DNA from: Actinomadura_E scrupuli
Lineage (GTDB): Bacteria; Actinomycetota; Actinomycetes; Streptosporangiales; Streptosporangiaceae
Assembly: GCF_050971785.1 (NCBI RefSeq)
Contig: NZ_JBPCCU010000001.1
Location: 1,488,001-1,552,000, forward strand
Reading direction: 5' to 3'
Length of the DNA stretch: 64,000 nucleotides
Below are positions 9,051-17,099 of the stretch, piece after piece. How positions within the stretch are numbered: position 1 is the first letter of the stretch; each line of letters opens with the position of its first letter. Below the pieces are notes generated by a model. The model was given only the letters and a program-made list of their open reading frames with translations. It searched no databases and was not told where the DNA came from. A program made the translations under genes and the position numbers.

Positions 9051-9092
9051 ATTCAGAAGGCCGGTCCCCACCAGGGGACCGGCCTTCTGAAT
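9051..9092 (-). terminator. Hairpin terminator of tRNA-His
   Basis: Perfect 19-bp inverted repeat (ATTCAGAAGGCCGGTCCCC and its complement) with an ACCA loop, 13 nt beyond the tRNA 3' end in its direction of transcription. Confidence 0.8.
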
Positions 9093-9105
9093 GTGACTGC
9101 GAACG

Positions 9106-9179
9106 GGTGAGTGACGGGACTCGAACCCGCGACATCCTGGACCACAACCAGGTGCTCTACCAGCTGAGCTACACCCACC
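9106..9179 (-). tRNA. tRNA-His (anticodon GTG)
   Basis: On the minus strand the acceptor arms are GTGGGTG and CACTCAC; the D arm is AGCTCAGCTGGTAGAGC, the anticodon stem CCTGG/CCAGG with loop TTGTGGT, and the T loop TTCGAGT. The anticodon GTG reads His codons. An encoded G at -1 (9179) opposite the discriminator C (9106) is the hallmark of tRNA-His. No CCA is encoded. Oligoribonuclease lies directly upstream on the same strand. Confidence 0.97.
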
Positions 9180-9229
9180 ATCACCGGGATCACCCGGCCC
9201 TGGAAAGTGTAGCGGTTCCTGGGCGATGC

Positions 9230-9832
9230 TCAACCAGAGGCCGCGACGATGTCGGCGGACAGCGCGCGGGCGGTCTCGGAGTCCGGCCCGGGCTGCGCGA
9301 CGAACACGGCGGCGCGGTAGTAACGCAACTCCCGGATGCTCTCGGTGATGTCGGCCAGGGCGCGGTGGCCGCCCTTCTTCTCCGGGCTGGCGAAGTAGAC
9401 CCGCGGGTACCAGCGCCGGGACAGCTCCTTGATGGACGACACGTCCACCATGCGGTAGTGCAGATGGGCGTCCAGGGCGTGCATGTCACGTGCGAGGAAC
9501 GCGCGGTCGGTGGCGATGGAGTTGCCGCAGAGCGGAGCCTTGTTGGCCTCCGGCACATGGGTGCGGACGTAGGACAGCACCCGCTCCTCCGCCTCGGCCA
9601 TGGTGACGCCGTCGGGCAGCGCCTTCAGCAGGCCCGAGGCGGTGTGCATGTCGCGCACCACCTTCGACATCTGCAGCAGCGCCTCCTCCGGAGGCTTGAT
9701 CACCACGTCGACGCCCTCATCGAGGATGTTGAGCTCGCCGTCCGTCACCAGGGCGGCGATCTCAATCAGCGCGTCTCGGCCGAGATCGAGCCCTGTCATC
9801 TCGCAGTCGATCCATACGAGCCGGTCGTTCAT
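9230..9832 (-). CDS. orn: Oligoribonuclease
   Basis: DEDDh 3'-5' exoribonuclease that degrades 2-5 nt RNA ends and pGpG, 200 aa. Motif ExoI is visible as WIDCEMTGLDL, ExoII around LCGNSIATDRAFLARD, and the C-terminal ExoIII as HRALADITES. The frame also opens at a GTG three codons upstream (9841), but AGGG sits eight bases before ATG 9832 and directly abuts the GTG, so I prefer the ATG. It precedes tRNA-His on the same strand. Function is assigned with confidence from motif order and length. Confidence 0.96.
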   Translation of the reverse strand: MNDRLVWIDCEMTGLDLGRDALIEIAALVTDGELNILDEGVDVVIKPPEEALLQMSKVVRDMHTASGLLKALPDGVTMAEAEERVLSYVRTHVPEANKAPLCGNSIATDRAFLARDMHALDAHLHYRMVDVSSIKELSRRWYPRVYFASPEKKGGHRALADITESIRELRYYRAAVFVAQPGPDSETARALSADIVAASG

Positions 9833-9859
9833 GGTCTTCACCCTAAGGCCACCGGACGA

Positions 9860-11032
9860 CTACTCCGCTTTGAGGGAGCCGACGAGGACGTCGAAATCGC
9901 CCTGGTTCTGATGGCTGTCGGGGATCGAGACGTACATGATCGCCGGCCGCAGCCCGGCGCCGCGCTCGACGGCGATGACCACGGCGGTCTCGGTCTGGAA
10001 GTTCCAGCCGTTGGTGGTCGCGTCCGGGTAGCTCAGCTTGACCTTGTAGTACCAGGCCCGCTTGCCGCTGACCGTGTAGGACTTCGACTCCAGGTCCTGC
10101 TTGGTGTGGTTCTTGGGATACGAGCCCGGCTCCACCGCGCTGAACTGGCCCTTGGCGGCCGCCTCGAGGTCGGTGGTGCTCGTGACGGTCGGGGCCAGGG
10201 TCCCGGAGTAGGCGTTGGCCAGGTACGGCCCGTACTGGCCGCTCTCGCTCTTGTAGTTCTCCTGGACGTGCGCCTCCTCGCCCCGGCCGAAGCCCAGGGC
10301 CGACAGGCCGCCGCCGCTGGTGATGGTGGCGGGGTACCACTTGCCGCCCAGCTGCGGGTAGGACAGGCCCGAGGTGCTGTCGGAGATCGTGCCGATGACG
10401 GGCGACTGCCCGCCGGTGGTGGGCACGGCCGGGCTGCTGACGGCGGCCGTCGGGCTCTCCGTGGGGTCGGGGTCGCCGCCGCCGAAGACCCCGGTGGCGA
10501 ACAGCGCCGCCACCACGATGAGCACCACGACCACCGCTCCGCCGCCGCCCAGCGCCCACAACAGGCCGCTGTTGCTCTTGGGCGGAGCCTGCGGGGGCGG
10601 CTGCCCGCCCGGGGCCTGGCCGCCGGGAGCCTGGCCGTAGGCGGGCTGGGCCTGCTGCCCGCTCCATCCCCAGCCGGGCTGCTGCCCGTAGCCGGGGGCC
10701 TGCTGCTGGCCGTAACCCTGCTGGTCGGCCTGCGGCTGGCCGTAGCCCGGCGCCTGCTGCCCGTAGCCGGGGGCCTGCTGCTGCCCGTAACCCTGCTGGT
10801 CGGCCGGTTGCTGGCCGTAGCCCTGCTGGTCGGCCTGCTGCTGGCCGTAACCGGGAGCGGCCTGGCCGGCTCCGGGTGGCGTGAAGGAGGCGTTGTCGGA
10901 CGCCGCGTCGGTCTCGTCCCACTCGTCGGCCGGCTGGGTCGCCTGGGTCCACTGGCTGCCGTCCCACCAGCGCTGGAGGCCGGCGGTGCCGTAGGGGTCG
11001 CGATACCAACCCGGCGGTGTCTGGCCGGTCAT
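9860..11032 (-). CDS. DUF2510 membrane protein with Gln/Gly/Tyr-rich cytoplasmic segment
   Basis: Unknown function, 390 aa. The N-terminal 35 residues match DUF2510 (PPGWYRDP...RWWDGSQWT), a short tryptophan-rich domain common before membrane helices in actinobacteria. Residues about 55-150 are a low-complexity run built on repeats such as GYGQQQA and ADQQGYGQQ. One transmembrane helix follows (about 160-185, VVVVLIVVAALFA), then a Ser/Thr/Pro linker and an extracellular domain of about 190 residues that I do not recognise. No ribosome binding site precedes ATG 11032; a -10-like TAGTCT lies seven bases before it, so translation is probably leaderless. Confidence 0.8.
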   Translation of the reverse strand: MTGQTPPGWYRDPYGTAGLQRWWDGSQWTQATQPADEWDETDAASDNASFTPPGAGQAAPGYGQQQADQQGYGQQPADQQGYGQQQAPGYGQQAPGYGQPQADQQGYGQQQAPGYGQQPGWGWSGQQAQPAYGQAPGGQAPGGQPPPQAPPKSNSGLLWALGGGGAVVVVLIVVAALFATGVFGGGDPDPTESPTAAVSSPAVPTTGGQSPVIGTISDSTSGLSYPQLGGKWYPATITSGGGLSALGFGRGEEAHVQENYKSESGQYGPYLANAYSGTLAPTVTSTTDLEAAAKGQFSAVEPGSYPKNHTKQDLESKSYTVSGKRAWYYKVKLSYPDATTNGWNFQTETAVVIAVERGAGLRPAIMYVSIPDSHQNQGDFDVLVGSLKAE

Positions 11033-11056
11033 GGCGAACAGACTACGGCCGAGATG

Positions 11057-11722
11057 TCACGACATGGTCACCTGGCCATGTGAATCGGCCGTCCGCGACC
11101 TCACATGGCCGGGGACGGGGAGGCCGGGGCGCAGCAGCGGGTCGGGGACGGGCTCGCCGAAGACCTGCCGGACCGGGAGGACCCCCGCCCACAGGTCGAG
11201 GGCGTGGTCCTCCTCGTCGTCGGCCGGCGGTCCCTGCCGTACCTTCACCGACGCCTCCGCCAGCGACAGCGCCAGGACGGTGGTCGCCGCCATCTCCTTG
11301 GCGTTCGGCCGCCGCACGACCTCCCACTGGCCGGGCGCCAGTCGCTCGGTGATCGCGCGCAGGCCGGTGAGCTTCTCGGCGGCGTCGGTGACCGTACGGG
11401 GCCGGCCGTAGATCATCGCGCTGCGGTAGTTCAGAGAGTGGTGGAAGGCGGAGCGGGCCAGCACGACGCCGTCCAGGTGGGTGACGGTGACGCAGATCTC
11501 GGTGTTCGTGCGCAGGCTGCCGGCGCCGGTCGAGCCGTGCAGGTACAGGGTGTCCCCGTCCCGGCCGTATCCGGTGGGGATCACCCGCGGCGTGCCGTCG
11601 ACGAGCACTCCGAGGTGGCAGACCATCCCGGCGTCGAGGACGTCGTAGAGGGCGGCCCGGTCGCTCCGGGCACGCTCACGATGGCGTCCGAGGCGGGTGC
11701 GTTCGGTGGAGGAGAGCGTCAT
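11057..11722 (-). CDS. Pyridoxamine 5'-phosphate oxidase-family flavin-binding protein
   Basis: A 221-aa split-barrel protein of the PNPOx-like FMN-binding family. The N-terminal half has the characteristic GMVCHLGVLVDGTPRVIPTGY strand pair, YLHGSTGAGSL and the ICVTVTHLDGVVLARS segment. Its ATG overlaps by two bases the start codon of the divergent MocR regulator. No ribosome binding site precedes it; TAGCGT lies seven bases upstream, so it is probably leaderless. MocR regulators next to such proteins are frequent in actinobacteria and suggest vitamin B6-linked control. The substrate is unknown; it need not be a true PNP oxidase. Confidence 0.88.
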   Translation of the reverse strand: MTLSSTERTRLGRHRERARSDRAALYDVLDAGMVCHLGVLVDGTPRVIPTGYGRDGDTLYLHGSTGAGSLRTNTEICVTVTHLDGVVLARSAFHHSLNYRSAMIYGRPRTVTDAAEKLTGLRAITERLAPGQWEVVRRPNAKEMAATTVLALSLAEASVKVRQGPPADDEEDHALDLWAGVLPVRQVFGEPVPDPLLRPGLPVPGHVRSRTADSHGQVTMS

Positions 11723-13220
11723 GACGACTACGCTAGAAGACGAGTGGCCTGTTCCAAATGGCCAATTCGTGCGAAGACTCGGAGACCACTTGCCCGCCCA
11801 CCTGGACCTCCCGCTGGCCGTCGTCCGGGACACGGACGAATCCCTGAGCGCGCAGCTGACGCGGCAGCTCCGCACGGTGATGCGCGAGGGCGGTCTCACC
11901 GCGGGGGAGCGGCTGCCCTCCAGCCGGACGCTGGCCGGCGTCCTCGGCGTCAGCCGCACCGTGGTGACCGAGGCGTACGAGCAGTTGTACGCCGAGGGCT
12001 GGCTGGAGGGCAGGCACGGCTCCGGCACCTACGTCGCGCACATCACCACCGACCCCGCCCCGCCCGAGCCCCCCACCCCCACCCCCGGCCCCTCCGTGAT
12101 CATGCAATCGATCGACGAACGATTGCACGATCACGGAGGGGTCGGGGGTGGCGGGGAGATCGACCTGCGGCCCGGGGTGCCCTGGGTGGGGACGCTGGAC
12201 AACGCCGCCTGGCGGCGGGCGTGGCGGCTGGCGGCGGCCGTGCCCCCGGCGGCGCGGCCGGATCCGTGCGGCCTCCCCGGCCTGCGGTCGGCGCTCGCCG
12301 AGCACATGAGACGCGGCCGTGGCGTCACCTGCCCGCCGGACCGGATCATGGTCACCCGCGGGGCCACCAACGGCCTGGACCTGCTCGCGGCGGCCGTGCT
12401 GGCGCCGAGGGACCGGGTGGGGGTGGAGGAGCCGGGCTACCACCGGGCCAGGTCGGTGCTGAGCGCCCGGGCCGCCGAGGTGGTCTCCTGCCCGGTCGAC
12501 GAGCACGGGCTCATCGTGGAGGGGCTGCCGGACGACCTGCGGCTCGTCCACACCACGCCCTCCCACCAGTTCCCGCTCGGCGGCGTGCTGCCGGTGCCGC
12601 GCCGCCAGGCACTGCTGGCCTGGGCGCGGCGCACCGGCGCGCTGGTCGCCGAGGACGACTACGACGGTGAGTTCCGGTACGACGTCGCGCCGCTGCCCGC
12701 GCTGTACGGCCTCGACCCGGAGGTCGTGGTCTACCTCGGCACCACCGCCAAGACCCTCGCCCCGGACGTCGGCGTGGGCTGGCTGGCCGCCCGGCCGGAG
12801 CTGGTGGAGGCCATCGCCCGGCGCCGCGAGGAGCTCAACGACCGCACGCCCGTCGTGCCCCAGGAGGCGGTCCGCATCCTGCTGGAGCGCGGTGACCTGG
12901 ACCGGCACATCCGCCGGATGCGGGGCGAGTACGCGCGGCGGCGCGCCGTCGTGGTGGAGGCACTGGACGGGCTCCCGCTGCACGGCGACACGGCGGGCCT
13001 GCACGTGGTGGTGCAGCTGCCGGCGGAACGCGTCGGCAGGGTCGTACGGGAGGCCGCGGCACGGGGGGTGCTCCTCGACTCGCTGGAGCGCCACCATGCC
13101 GGGCCCGTCCGTACGCACGGGCTCGTCATCGGCTACGGCACCGCCCGTCCCGCCGACCTCAGGAGCGGATGTTCACTGGTTCGGGAACTGGCCCGGGCAC
13201 CGTCTCCAGCGGCCGGGTGA
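11721..13220 (+). CDS. MocR/PdxR-type GntR-family transcriptional regulator
   Basis: 499-aa regulator: N-terminal winged helix (residues about 42-108, with LPSSRTLAGVLGVSRTVVTEAYE) and a C-terminal fold-type I aminotransferase-like domain (from about 148). Lys344 in TTAKTLAP is the expected PLP lysine. GGAGGAG lies seven bases before ATG 11721. The linker (residues 121-143) is encoded by a 69-bp imperfect palindrome that looks like an inserted repeat. The domain pair and the divergent PNPOx-like gene predict control in response to pyridoxal phosphate. The 3' end overlaps the convergent neighbour by 62 bp. Confidence 0.93.
   Translation: MTTTLEDEWPVPNGQFVRRLGDHLPAHLDLPLAVVRDTDESLSAQLTRQLRTVMREGGLTAGERLPSSRTLAGVLGVSRTVVTEAYEQLYAEGWLEGRHGSGTYVAHITTDPAPPEPPTPTPGPSVIMQSIDERLHDHGGVGGGGEIDLRPGVPWVGTLDNAAWRRAWRLAAAVPPAARPDPCGLPGLRSALAEHMRRGRGVTCPPDRIMVTRGATNGLDLLAAAVLAPRDRVGVEEPGYHRARSVLSARAAEVVSCPVDEHGLIVEGLPDDLRLVHTTPSHQFPLGGVLPVPRRQALLAWARRTGALVAEDDYDGEFRYDVAPLPALYGLDPEVVVYLGTTAKTLAPDVGVGWLAARPELVEAIARRREELNDRTPVVPQEAVRILLERGDLDRHIRRMRGEYARRRAVVVEALDGLPLHGDTAGLHVVVQLPAERVGRVVREAAARGVLLDSLERHHAGPVRTHGLVIGYGTARPADLRSGCSLVRELARAPSPAAG
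12081..12149 (+). repeat. Palindromic dispersed repeat inside the MocR linker
   Basis: Two 30-nt arms (12081-12110, 12120-12149) match with two mismatches around a 9-nt loop. The core arm CCTCCGTGATCATGCAATCG matches 18 of 20 bases of the element at 46994-47013. The repeat is read in frame as part of the regulator (PSVIMQSIDERLHDHGG) exactly between its two domains. Confidence 0.85.
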
Positions 13221-13830
13221 GCCGCCGGGGCGGCGGCACCATGACCTGTCCTGGCGGGAACCGCGGCCGGGGGATCTCAGCCGTCGGCGTCTCAGGGCCG
13301 GTGAGCTTGGAGATGTCGATCCCCCCCGGATCGGCACCCACCTCCTCGGGCACCTGGGAGTGGCCGAAATGCCCGCCGCGCGCCCAGGCGCGGCGCTCCC
13401 GCACCGCCTGGTACGACTGCGGCGCCGGCAGCGGGGGCCCGGCCGGCCACCGGCGGGGCACTCCCCAGGAGTCCAGCCAGCCCATCACCTCGCTGAGCCC
13501 CTTGAGCGGGCTGTCGGTGAAGGGCGTGCGGGGCCGGCTCACCACCATGATCTGGGCGCAGACCCGGCCCTCCCGCCCGAGATCACCGGGCAGCAGCCGG
13601 GCGGCGAGAGTCACCGCGATCAGTTGGAAGATCTCGCCCTCGAACGGATTCCAGACCAGATGGGCCGGGCGTCCCTCCCGGATGAGGGTCTCGGCCACGG
13701 ACCGGGAGGAGACGGTCTTCGGATCACTCTCACTGGTGAACCAGACAGCGCGCGGTGCGCCTCCTTTCAACGGACCTCCGTCCAGCTTCGCTGGTATTCG
13801 TCGTGCTTCCGGCAGCCATGCGTCGGCCAC
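13159..13830 (-). CDS. Conserved hypothetical protein
   Basis: 223 aa, function unknown. I take GTG 13830 as the start because GGGGGG lies about nine bases upstream; an in-frame TTG exists at 13848. The middle contains a conserved-looking stretch (AHLVWNPFEGEIFQL, REGRVCAQIMVV, GWLDSWGVPRRWPAG), which resembles segments beside peptidoglycan-amidase folds in actinobacterial secreted proteins. I see no signal peptide or complete catalytic triad. The C-terminal 60 residues are Pro-rich. The last 62 bp overlap the 3' end of the MocR gene on the opposite strand. Confidence 0.7.
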   Translation of the reverse strand: MADAWLPEARRIPAKLDGGPLKGGAPRAVWFTSESDPKTVSSRSVAETLIREGRPAHLVWNPFEGEIFQLIAVTLAARLLPGDLGREGRVCAQIMVVSRPRTPFTDSPLKGLSEVMGWLDSWGVPRRWPAGPPLPAPQSYQAVRERRAWARGGHFGHSQVPEEVGADPGGIDISKLTGPETPTAEIPRPRFPPGQVMVPPPRRLTRPLETVPGPVPEPVNIRS

Positions 13831-14224
13831 GGTTTCGTTCCCCCCCAATCGGGCAAGGTCCAGGCCCTATTGGTCTAGTCCTTCGTTGGTAACCCACCCG
13901 TACTGGCATGTCCAGTTCGGTCCTCCCGGCTGGGTTTGACGGTGATCAGCCACGGCATCACCGAAGATGCCACTTTGATACGCCGTCGCCGCAGATGAGT
14001 ACCCCTCCGCAGGTAAAAACCAACCTCCGTGATGGTGTTACCTGCGGTCACAGGGGAGTGGCCCGGTGGGGATAGGCGGTGTTAGGCCAGGTCAGAGGCT
14101 TGGATGTTGAATCTTCCATCAAACACCGGGCGAGCGGCCGGATCCGGCCTGTGACCTGCCGCACCTGCTCTTCCGGGGGGCCGGGCTTCCCACCGCAAAC
14201 CGAGTAGCGTTCTAATAGGGCGTC
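13831..14224. other. Intergenic region with one inverted repeat
   Basis: A 394-bp divergent gap between the hypothetical protein and the phosphotransferase. It holds a perfect 10-bp inverted repeat (CCGCAGGTAA at 14007-14016, TTACCTGCGG at 14038-14047) with a 21-nt spacer, which could be an operator or hairpin. TCTAAT at 14211-14216 is a possible -10 for the plus-strand gene. I see no other gene. Confidence 0.5.
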
Positions 14225-15307
14225 ATGACGGTAGACGCTGCGCTTCCCGCCGGGGTTCCCGGCATCGATGTCCCTCGCCTGGCGGCCTGGCTGGCCGGGA
14301 CGCTGCCGGACGCGGGCCGGATCACTGCGGTCGAGCTGATCGCGGGCGGGCGGTCGAACCTGACCTACCGGCTCCGGCTGTCCGGCGGCCCCGAGAGCAT
14401 CGTGCTGCGCCGGCCGCCCCTCGGGCACGTGCTTCCCACGGCGCACGACATGACCCGCGAGCACCGCGTGCTGTCCGGCCTGTCGGCGGCCGGTACGGTC
14501 CCGGTGCCCCGGCCGCTCGCGCTGTGCACCGACGAGACCGTGATCGGCGCGCCCTTCTACCTCATGGACTACGTCGAGGGCAGGGTGCTGCGGACCGTCG
14601 AGGACGCCGCGGACCTGTCCCCGGTCCAGGCGCGGGAGCTCAGCGAACGGCTCGCCGAGGCCCTCGCCGCCATCCACGCGGTCGACCTGGAGGCCGCGGG
14701 GCTGACCGACTTCGGCCGCCCGGCCGGCTACATGGCCCGCCAGCTCAAGCGCTGGGGCCAGCAATGGGAGAGGTCCTACAGCGCGGGATCGCGCGCCGTC
14801 GACCCCCTCGCCGAGTACGAGCGCCTCGTCGCCCGGCTCGCCGAGCGGCTCCCCGAGAACGGCCTGACCCGGCTGGTGCACGGTGACTTCCGGCTGGACA
14901 ACGCGCTGTCCCGGCTGGAGCCGCGCGCCGAGATCGCCGCGGTCGTCGACTGGGAGATGTCGACCCTCGGCGACCCGCTCGCCGACCTGGGCCTCACGCT
15001 GGTCTACTGGGCCGAGGCCACCGACCAGCAGACGCTGCCGGTCGGTTCCACGATCACCGCCGCCCCCGGCTTCCTCACCCGCCGCGAGTTCACCGCCCAC
15101 TACGCGGCGCTCACCGGCTTCGATCTGTCGGACCTGGACTTCTACGTGGCGTTCGGCTGCTACAAGCTCGCCGTGGTGCTGGAGGGCATCCACGCCCGGT
15201 TCCTGCAGCACGCCACGGTGGGCGAGGGCTTCGACCAGATCGGCGACGCGGTCCCCGTCCTCATCGCCCGCGCCCACCACACCCTGGACACCCGCACTCC
15301 GTACTGA
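14225..15307 (+). CDS. Aminoglycoside phosphotransferase-fold family protein
   Basis: 360-aa protein kinase-like small-molecule phosphotransferase. The Brenner-type catalytic motif is LVHGDFRLDN (about residue 218) and the metal-binding motif VVDWEMSTLGDPLADLG (about 240). This version resembles the ACAD10/FadE-linked phosphotransferase group often found beside acyl-CoA dehydrogenases, rather than resistance enzymes. No such partner is adjacent, and the substrate is unknown. The start ATG 14225 has only a weak AGGG upstream. Confidence 0.88.
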   Translation: MTVDAALPAGVPGIDVPRLAAWLAGTLPDAGRITAVELIAGGRSNLTYRLRLSGGPESIVLRRPPLGHVLPTAHDMTREHRVLSGLSAAGTVPVPRPLALCTDETVIGAPFYLMDYVEGRVLRTVEDAADLSPVQARELSERLAEALAAIHAVDLEAAGLTDFGRPAGYMARQLKRWGQQWERSYSAGSRAVDPLAEYERLVARLAERLPENGLTRLVHGDFRLDNALSRLEPRAEIAAVVDWEMSTLGDPLADLGLTLVYWAEATDQQTLPVGSTITAAPGFLTRREFTAHYAALTGFDLSDLDFYVAFGCYKLAVVLEGIHARFLQHATVGEGFDQIGDAVPVLIARAHHTLDTRTPY

Positions 15308-15309
15308 TC

Positions 15310-15324
15310 ACCGGCTCGGCCGGT
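15310..15324. terminator. Small hairpin between convergent genes
   Basis: 6-bp perfect stem ACCGGC/GCCGGT with a 3-nt loop, between the phosphotransferase stop (15307) and the sigma-factor stop (15358). It could serve both directions; the stem is short. Confidence 0.35.
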
Positions 15325-15357
15325 CCGGTGCCGGTGCGGCGGGGCGGGACGGGCCGG

Positions 15358-16869
15358 TCAGCACTCCCAGGTGACGGTGACCGGCCCGCCGCCGTTGGAG
15401 ACGGTGACGGTGCCGCTGCCGGAGGCGGTGCAGGGACCGGTCCGGGTGACGGAGACGGTTCCGGTGCCGCCCTTGAGGATCCTGCCGCCGCCGGAGGCCA
15501 CGAGCGGGCTGGACGCCGAGGCGGACCAGCTGTTGACGTTCCCGCCCACCGCGGTCACCGAGAACGAGCAGTTCGGGGGCCCGTCCGCCGGGATGCTGCA
15601 CCCGCCGCCCACGCTCAGGGTGCCCGTCGCCGGGACGGGGGCGGAGGTCTTGGGAGTGGGCTTCGGCTTCTTGGTGGTGGCCCGGGGAGTCGGGGTGCGC
15701 CTGGTCGGGGTCGGGGTGGGCGACGGCGAGCGCGTGCTGGTGGTCGGGCTGGGCGTGGCCGACTCGGTGACGGACTCGCTCGGGTCGGGGGAGACCAGGG
15801 CGGTGTCGGAGGGCAGCGCGGCCGTGGAGGACGCCGCGCTCGGCTTGCTGCTGGACGAGGTCGGCAGGATGAGGTAGACCCCCCCGACGATGAGGAGCAC
15901 GCAGACGGCGGCGGCGATCGCCGGCCAGATGCGCGGCGAGCCGTCGCCGTCCCGCTCCCGTGCGCCACGCCCACCGCCGCGGCGCGCGGGGGGCTCGGCG
16001 ACGGCCGGCCAGCCCCACTCGTCTAGGGGCTCGGCGGCCTGCGCGATCGCGTCCCGATGCGCGGCCAGGGCCGGGTCGGTCGCCGTGGCGAGCACCCGGT
16101 GCTGCAGATCCGCGGGCAGCAGGGCGACCGGCAGCACTTCGAGCACTTCCAGCAGCTCGGCCGTGGAGGCCTTGGCCCGGCGCTGCTCCGCGCAGACCGG
16201 GCAGGACTCGAGGTGCCGGACGAGCTTGCGCGAGGTGACCGGGGACAGCGGCCATTCCTGGGGGTCCACCAGCGCCGCGACGCTGGGGCACTCACTGCGG
16301 CGGCTGCGCACCAGGATGGCGGCGGCGAAGGCGTCGTCGAGCCGTTCGCGGGCCTGCCAGGCCAGCTCCGTCGCCTGCTCCGTGGACAGGCCCAGCACCC
16401 CGGCGAGCTCCTCGGGGGCCAGGTGGTGCCGCAGCACGAGGTCGATGGCCTCCCGCTGCTTGCCGTTGAGGCCGGCCAGCGCGCTGTGCACCAGCTGGCG
16501 GGTCTCCTCCCGCCGGGCCCGCGCGGCGGGGTCGAAGATCTGTTCGTCGATCTCGGGGGCCTCGTGGCCGCCGGTGGGCCGGTTCGGGTCGGCCAGCCGC
16601 CGCAGGCACTGACTGCGTACGAGGGCGTACAGCCAGCCGCGGAACAGCTGGGGGTCGCGGAGCCTGCCCACGTGCGCCTGGGCGGAGAGCAACGAGTCGT
16701 GCAGCGTCTGGGTCGCGGACTCCTGGTCGCGCATCAGGGCGTGACAGTAGTCGTACAGGCGAGCCGCGTAGGCGTCGCAGACCTTCGTCAGCGCATTCGG
16801 GCCACCCGCCCTGAGCTCTTGGGCCAACAGGCGGTCGTCGACATGCTCGAGACTCGGCCAACCGGACAC
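15358..16869 (-). CDS. ECF-type sigma factor fused to zinc-finger, transmembrane and extracellular domains
   Basis: A 503-aa fusion. Residues about 15-85 are sigma region 2 and about 120-180 sigma region 4 (LNGKQREAIDLVLRHHLAPEELAGVLG). A zf-HC2-like motif, HLESCPVC, follows at about 225, as in anti-sigma factors. A single membrane helix lies at about 315-336, then a Ser/Thr/Pro linker with alternating Thr-Pro, and a C-terminal domain of about 80 residues with paired Cys that looks Ig-like. GTG 16869 has GGAGG five bases upstream; a TTG four codons earlier overlaps the SD. Sigma and anti-sigma modules in one membrane-bound chain imply regulation by processing or conformational change. Confidence 0.88.
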   Translation of the reverse strand: MSGWPSLEHVDDRLLAQELRAGGPNALTKVCDAYAARLYDYCHALMRDQESATQTLHDSLLSAQAHVGRLRDPQLFRGWLYALVRSQCLRRLADPNRPTGGHEAPEIDEQIFDPAARARREETRQLVHSALAGLNGKQREAIDLVLRHHLAPEELAGVLGLSTEQATELAWQARERLDDAFAAAILVRSRRSECPSVAALVDPQEWPLSPVTSRKLVRHLESCPVCAEQRRAKASTAELLEVLEVLPVALLPADLQHRVLATATDPALAAHRDAIAQAAEPLDEWGWPAVAEPPARRGGGRGARERDGDGSPRIWPAIAAAVCVLLIVGGVYLILPTSSSSKPSAASSTAALPSDTALVSPDPSESVTESATPSPTTSTRSPSPTPTPTRRTPTPRATTKKPKPTPKTSAPVPATGTLSVGGGCSIPADGPPNCSFSVTAVGGNVNSWSASASSPLVASGGGRILKGGTGTVSVTRTGPCTASGSGTVTVSNGGGPVTVTWEC

Positions 16870-16914
16870 ACGATCCTCCAATGTGGCGTTCGTCAGGAGG
16901 GCCCCGGAGAGGGG

Positions 16915-16937
16915 CCGGCCCCCGTCACGGGGGCCGG
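16915..16937 (-). terminator. Second hairpin downstream of the VWA gene
   Basis: 9-bp perfect stem CCGGCCCCC/GGGGGCCGG with a 5-nt loop, between the VWA-gene terminator and the sigma-factor start. It could also lie in the sigma-factor leader. Confidence 0.4.
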
Positions 16938-16971
16938 GAGAGAGAGCGGGGACCCTGGCGATGAACCTGAA

Positions 16972-17004
16972 GGAGGCCCGACGCCCCGCTCACGTCGGGC
17001 CTCC
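16972..17004 (-). terminator. Hairpin terminator of the solute-binding/VWA gene
   Basis: Perfect 12-bp inverted repeat GGAGGCCCGACG/CGTCGGGCCTCC with a 9-nt loop, about 95 nt beyond the stop at 17100. Confidence 0.65.
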
Positions 17005-17099
17005 ACCATGCAGGACGGCTTTCCCAGTGATTCGGTTGACAGGATCTTAGAGACGATCTACCAGGATTCGGGAGTAATCCGGGCAGATTGCTGAACGCG

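Noticed and set aside
8837..11083. Long plus-strand frame across tRNA-His, orn and the DUF2510 gene
   Set aside because: It crosses a tRNA and lies antisense to two supported genes, with no recognisable domain.
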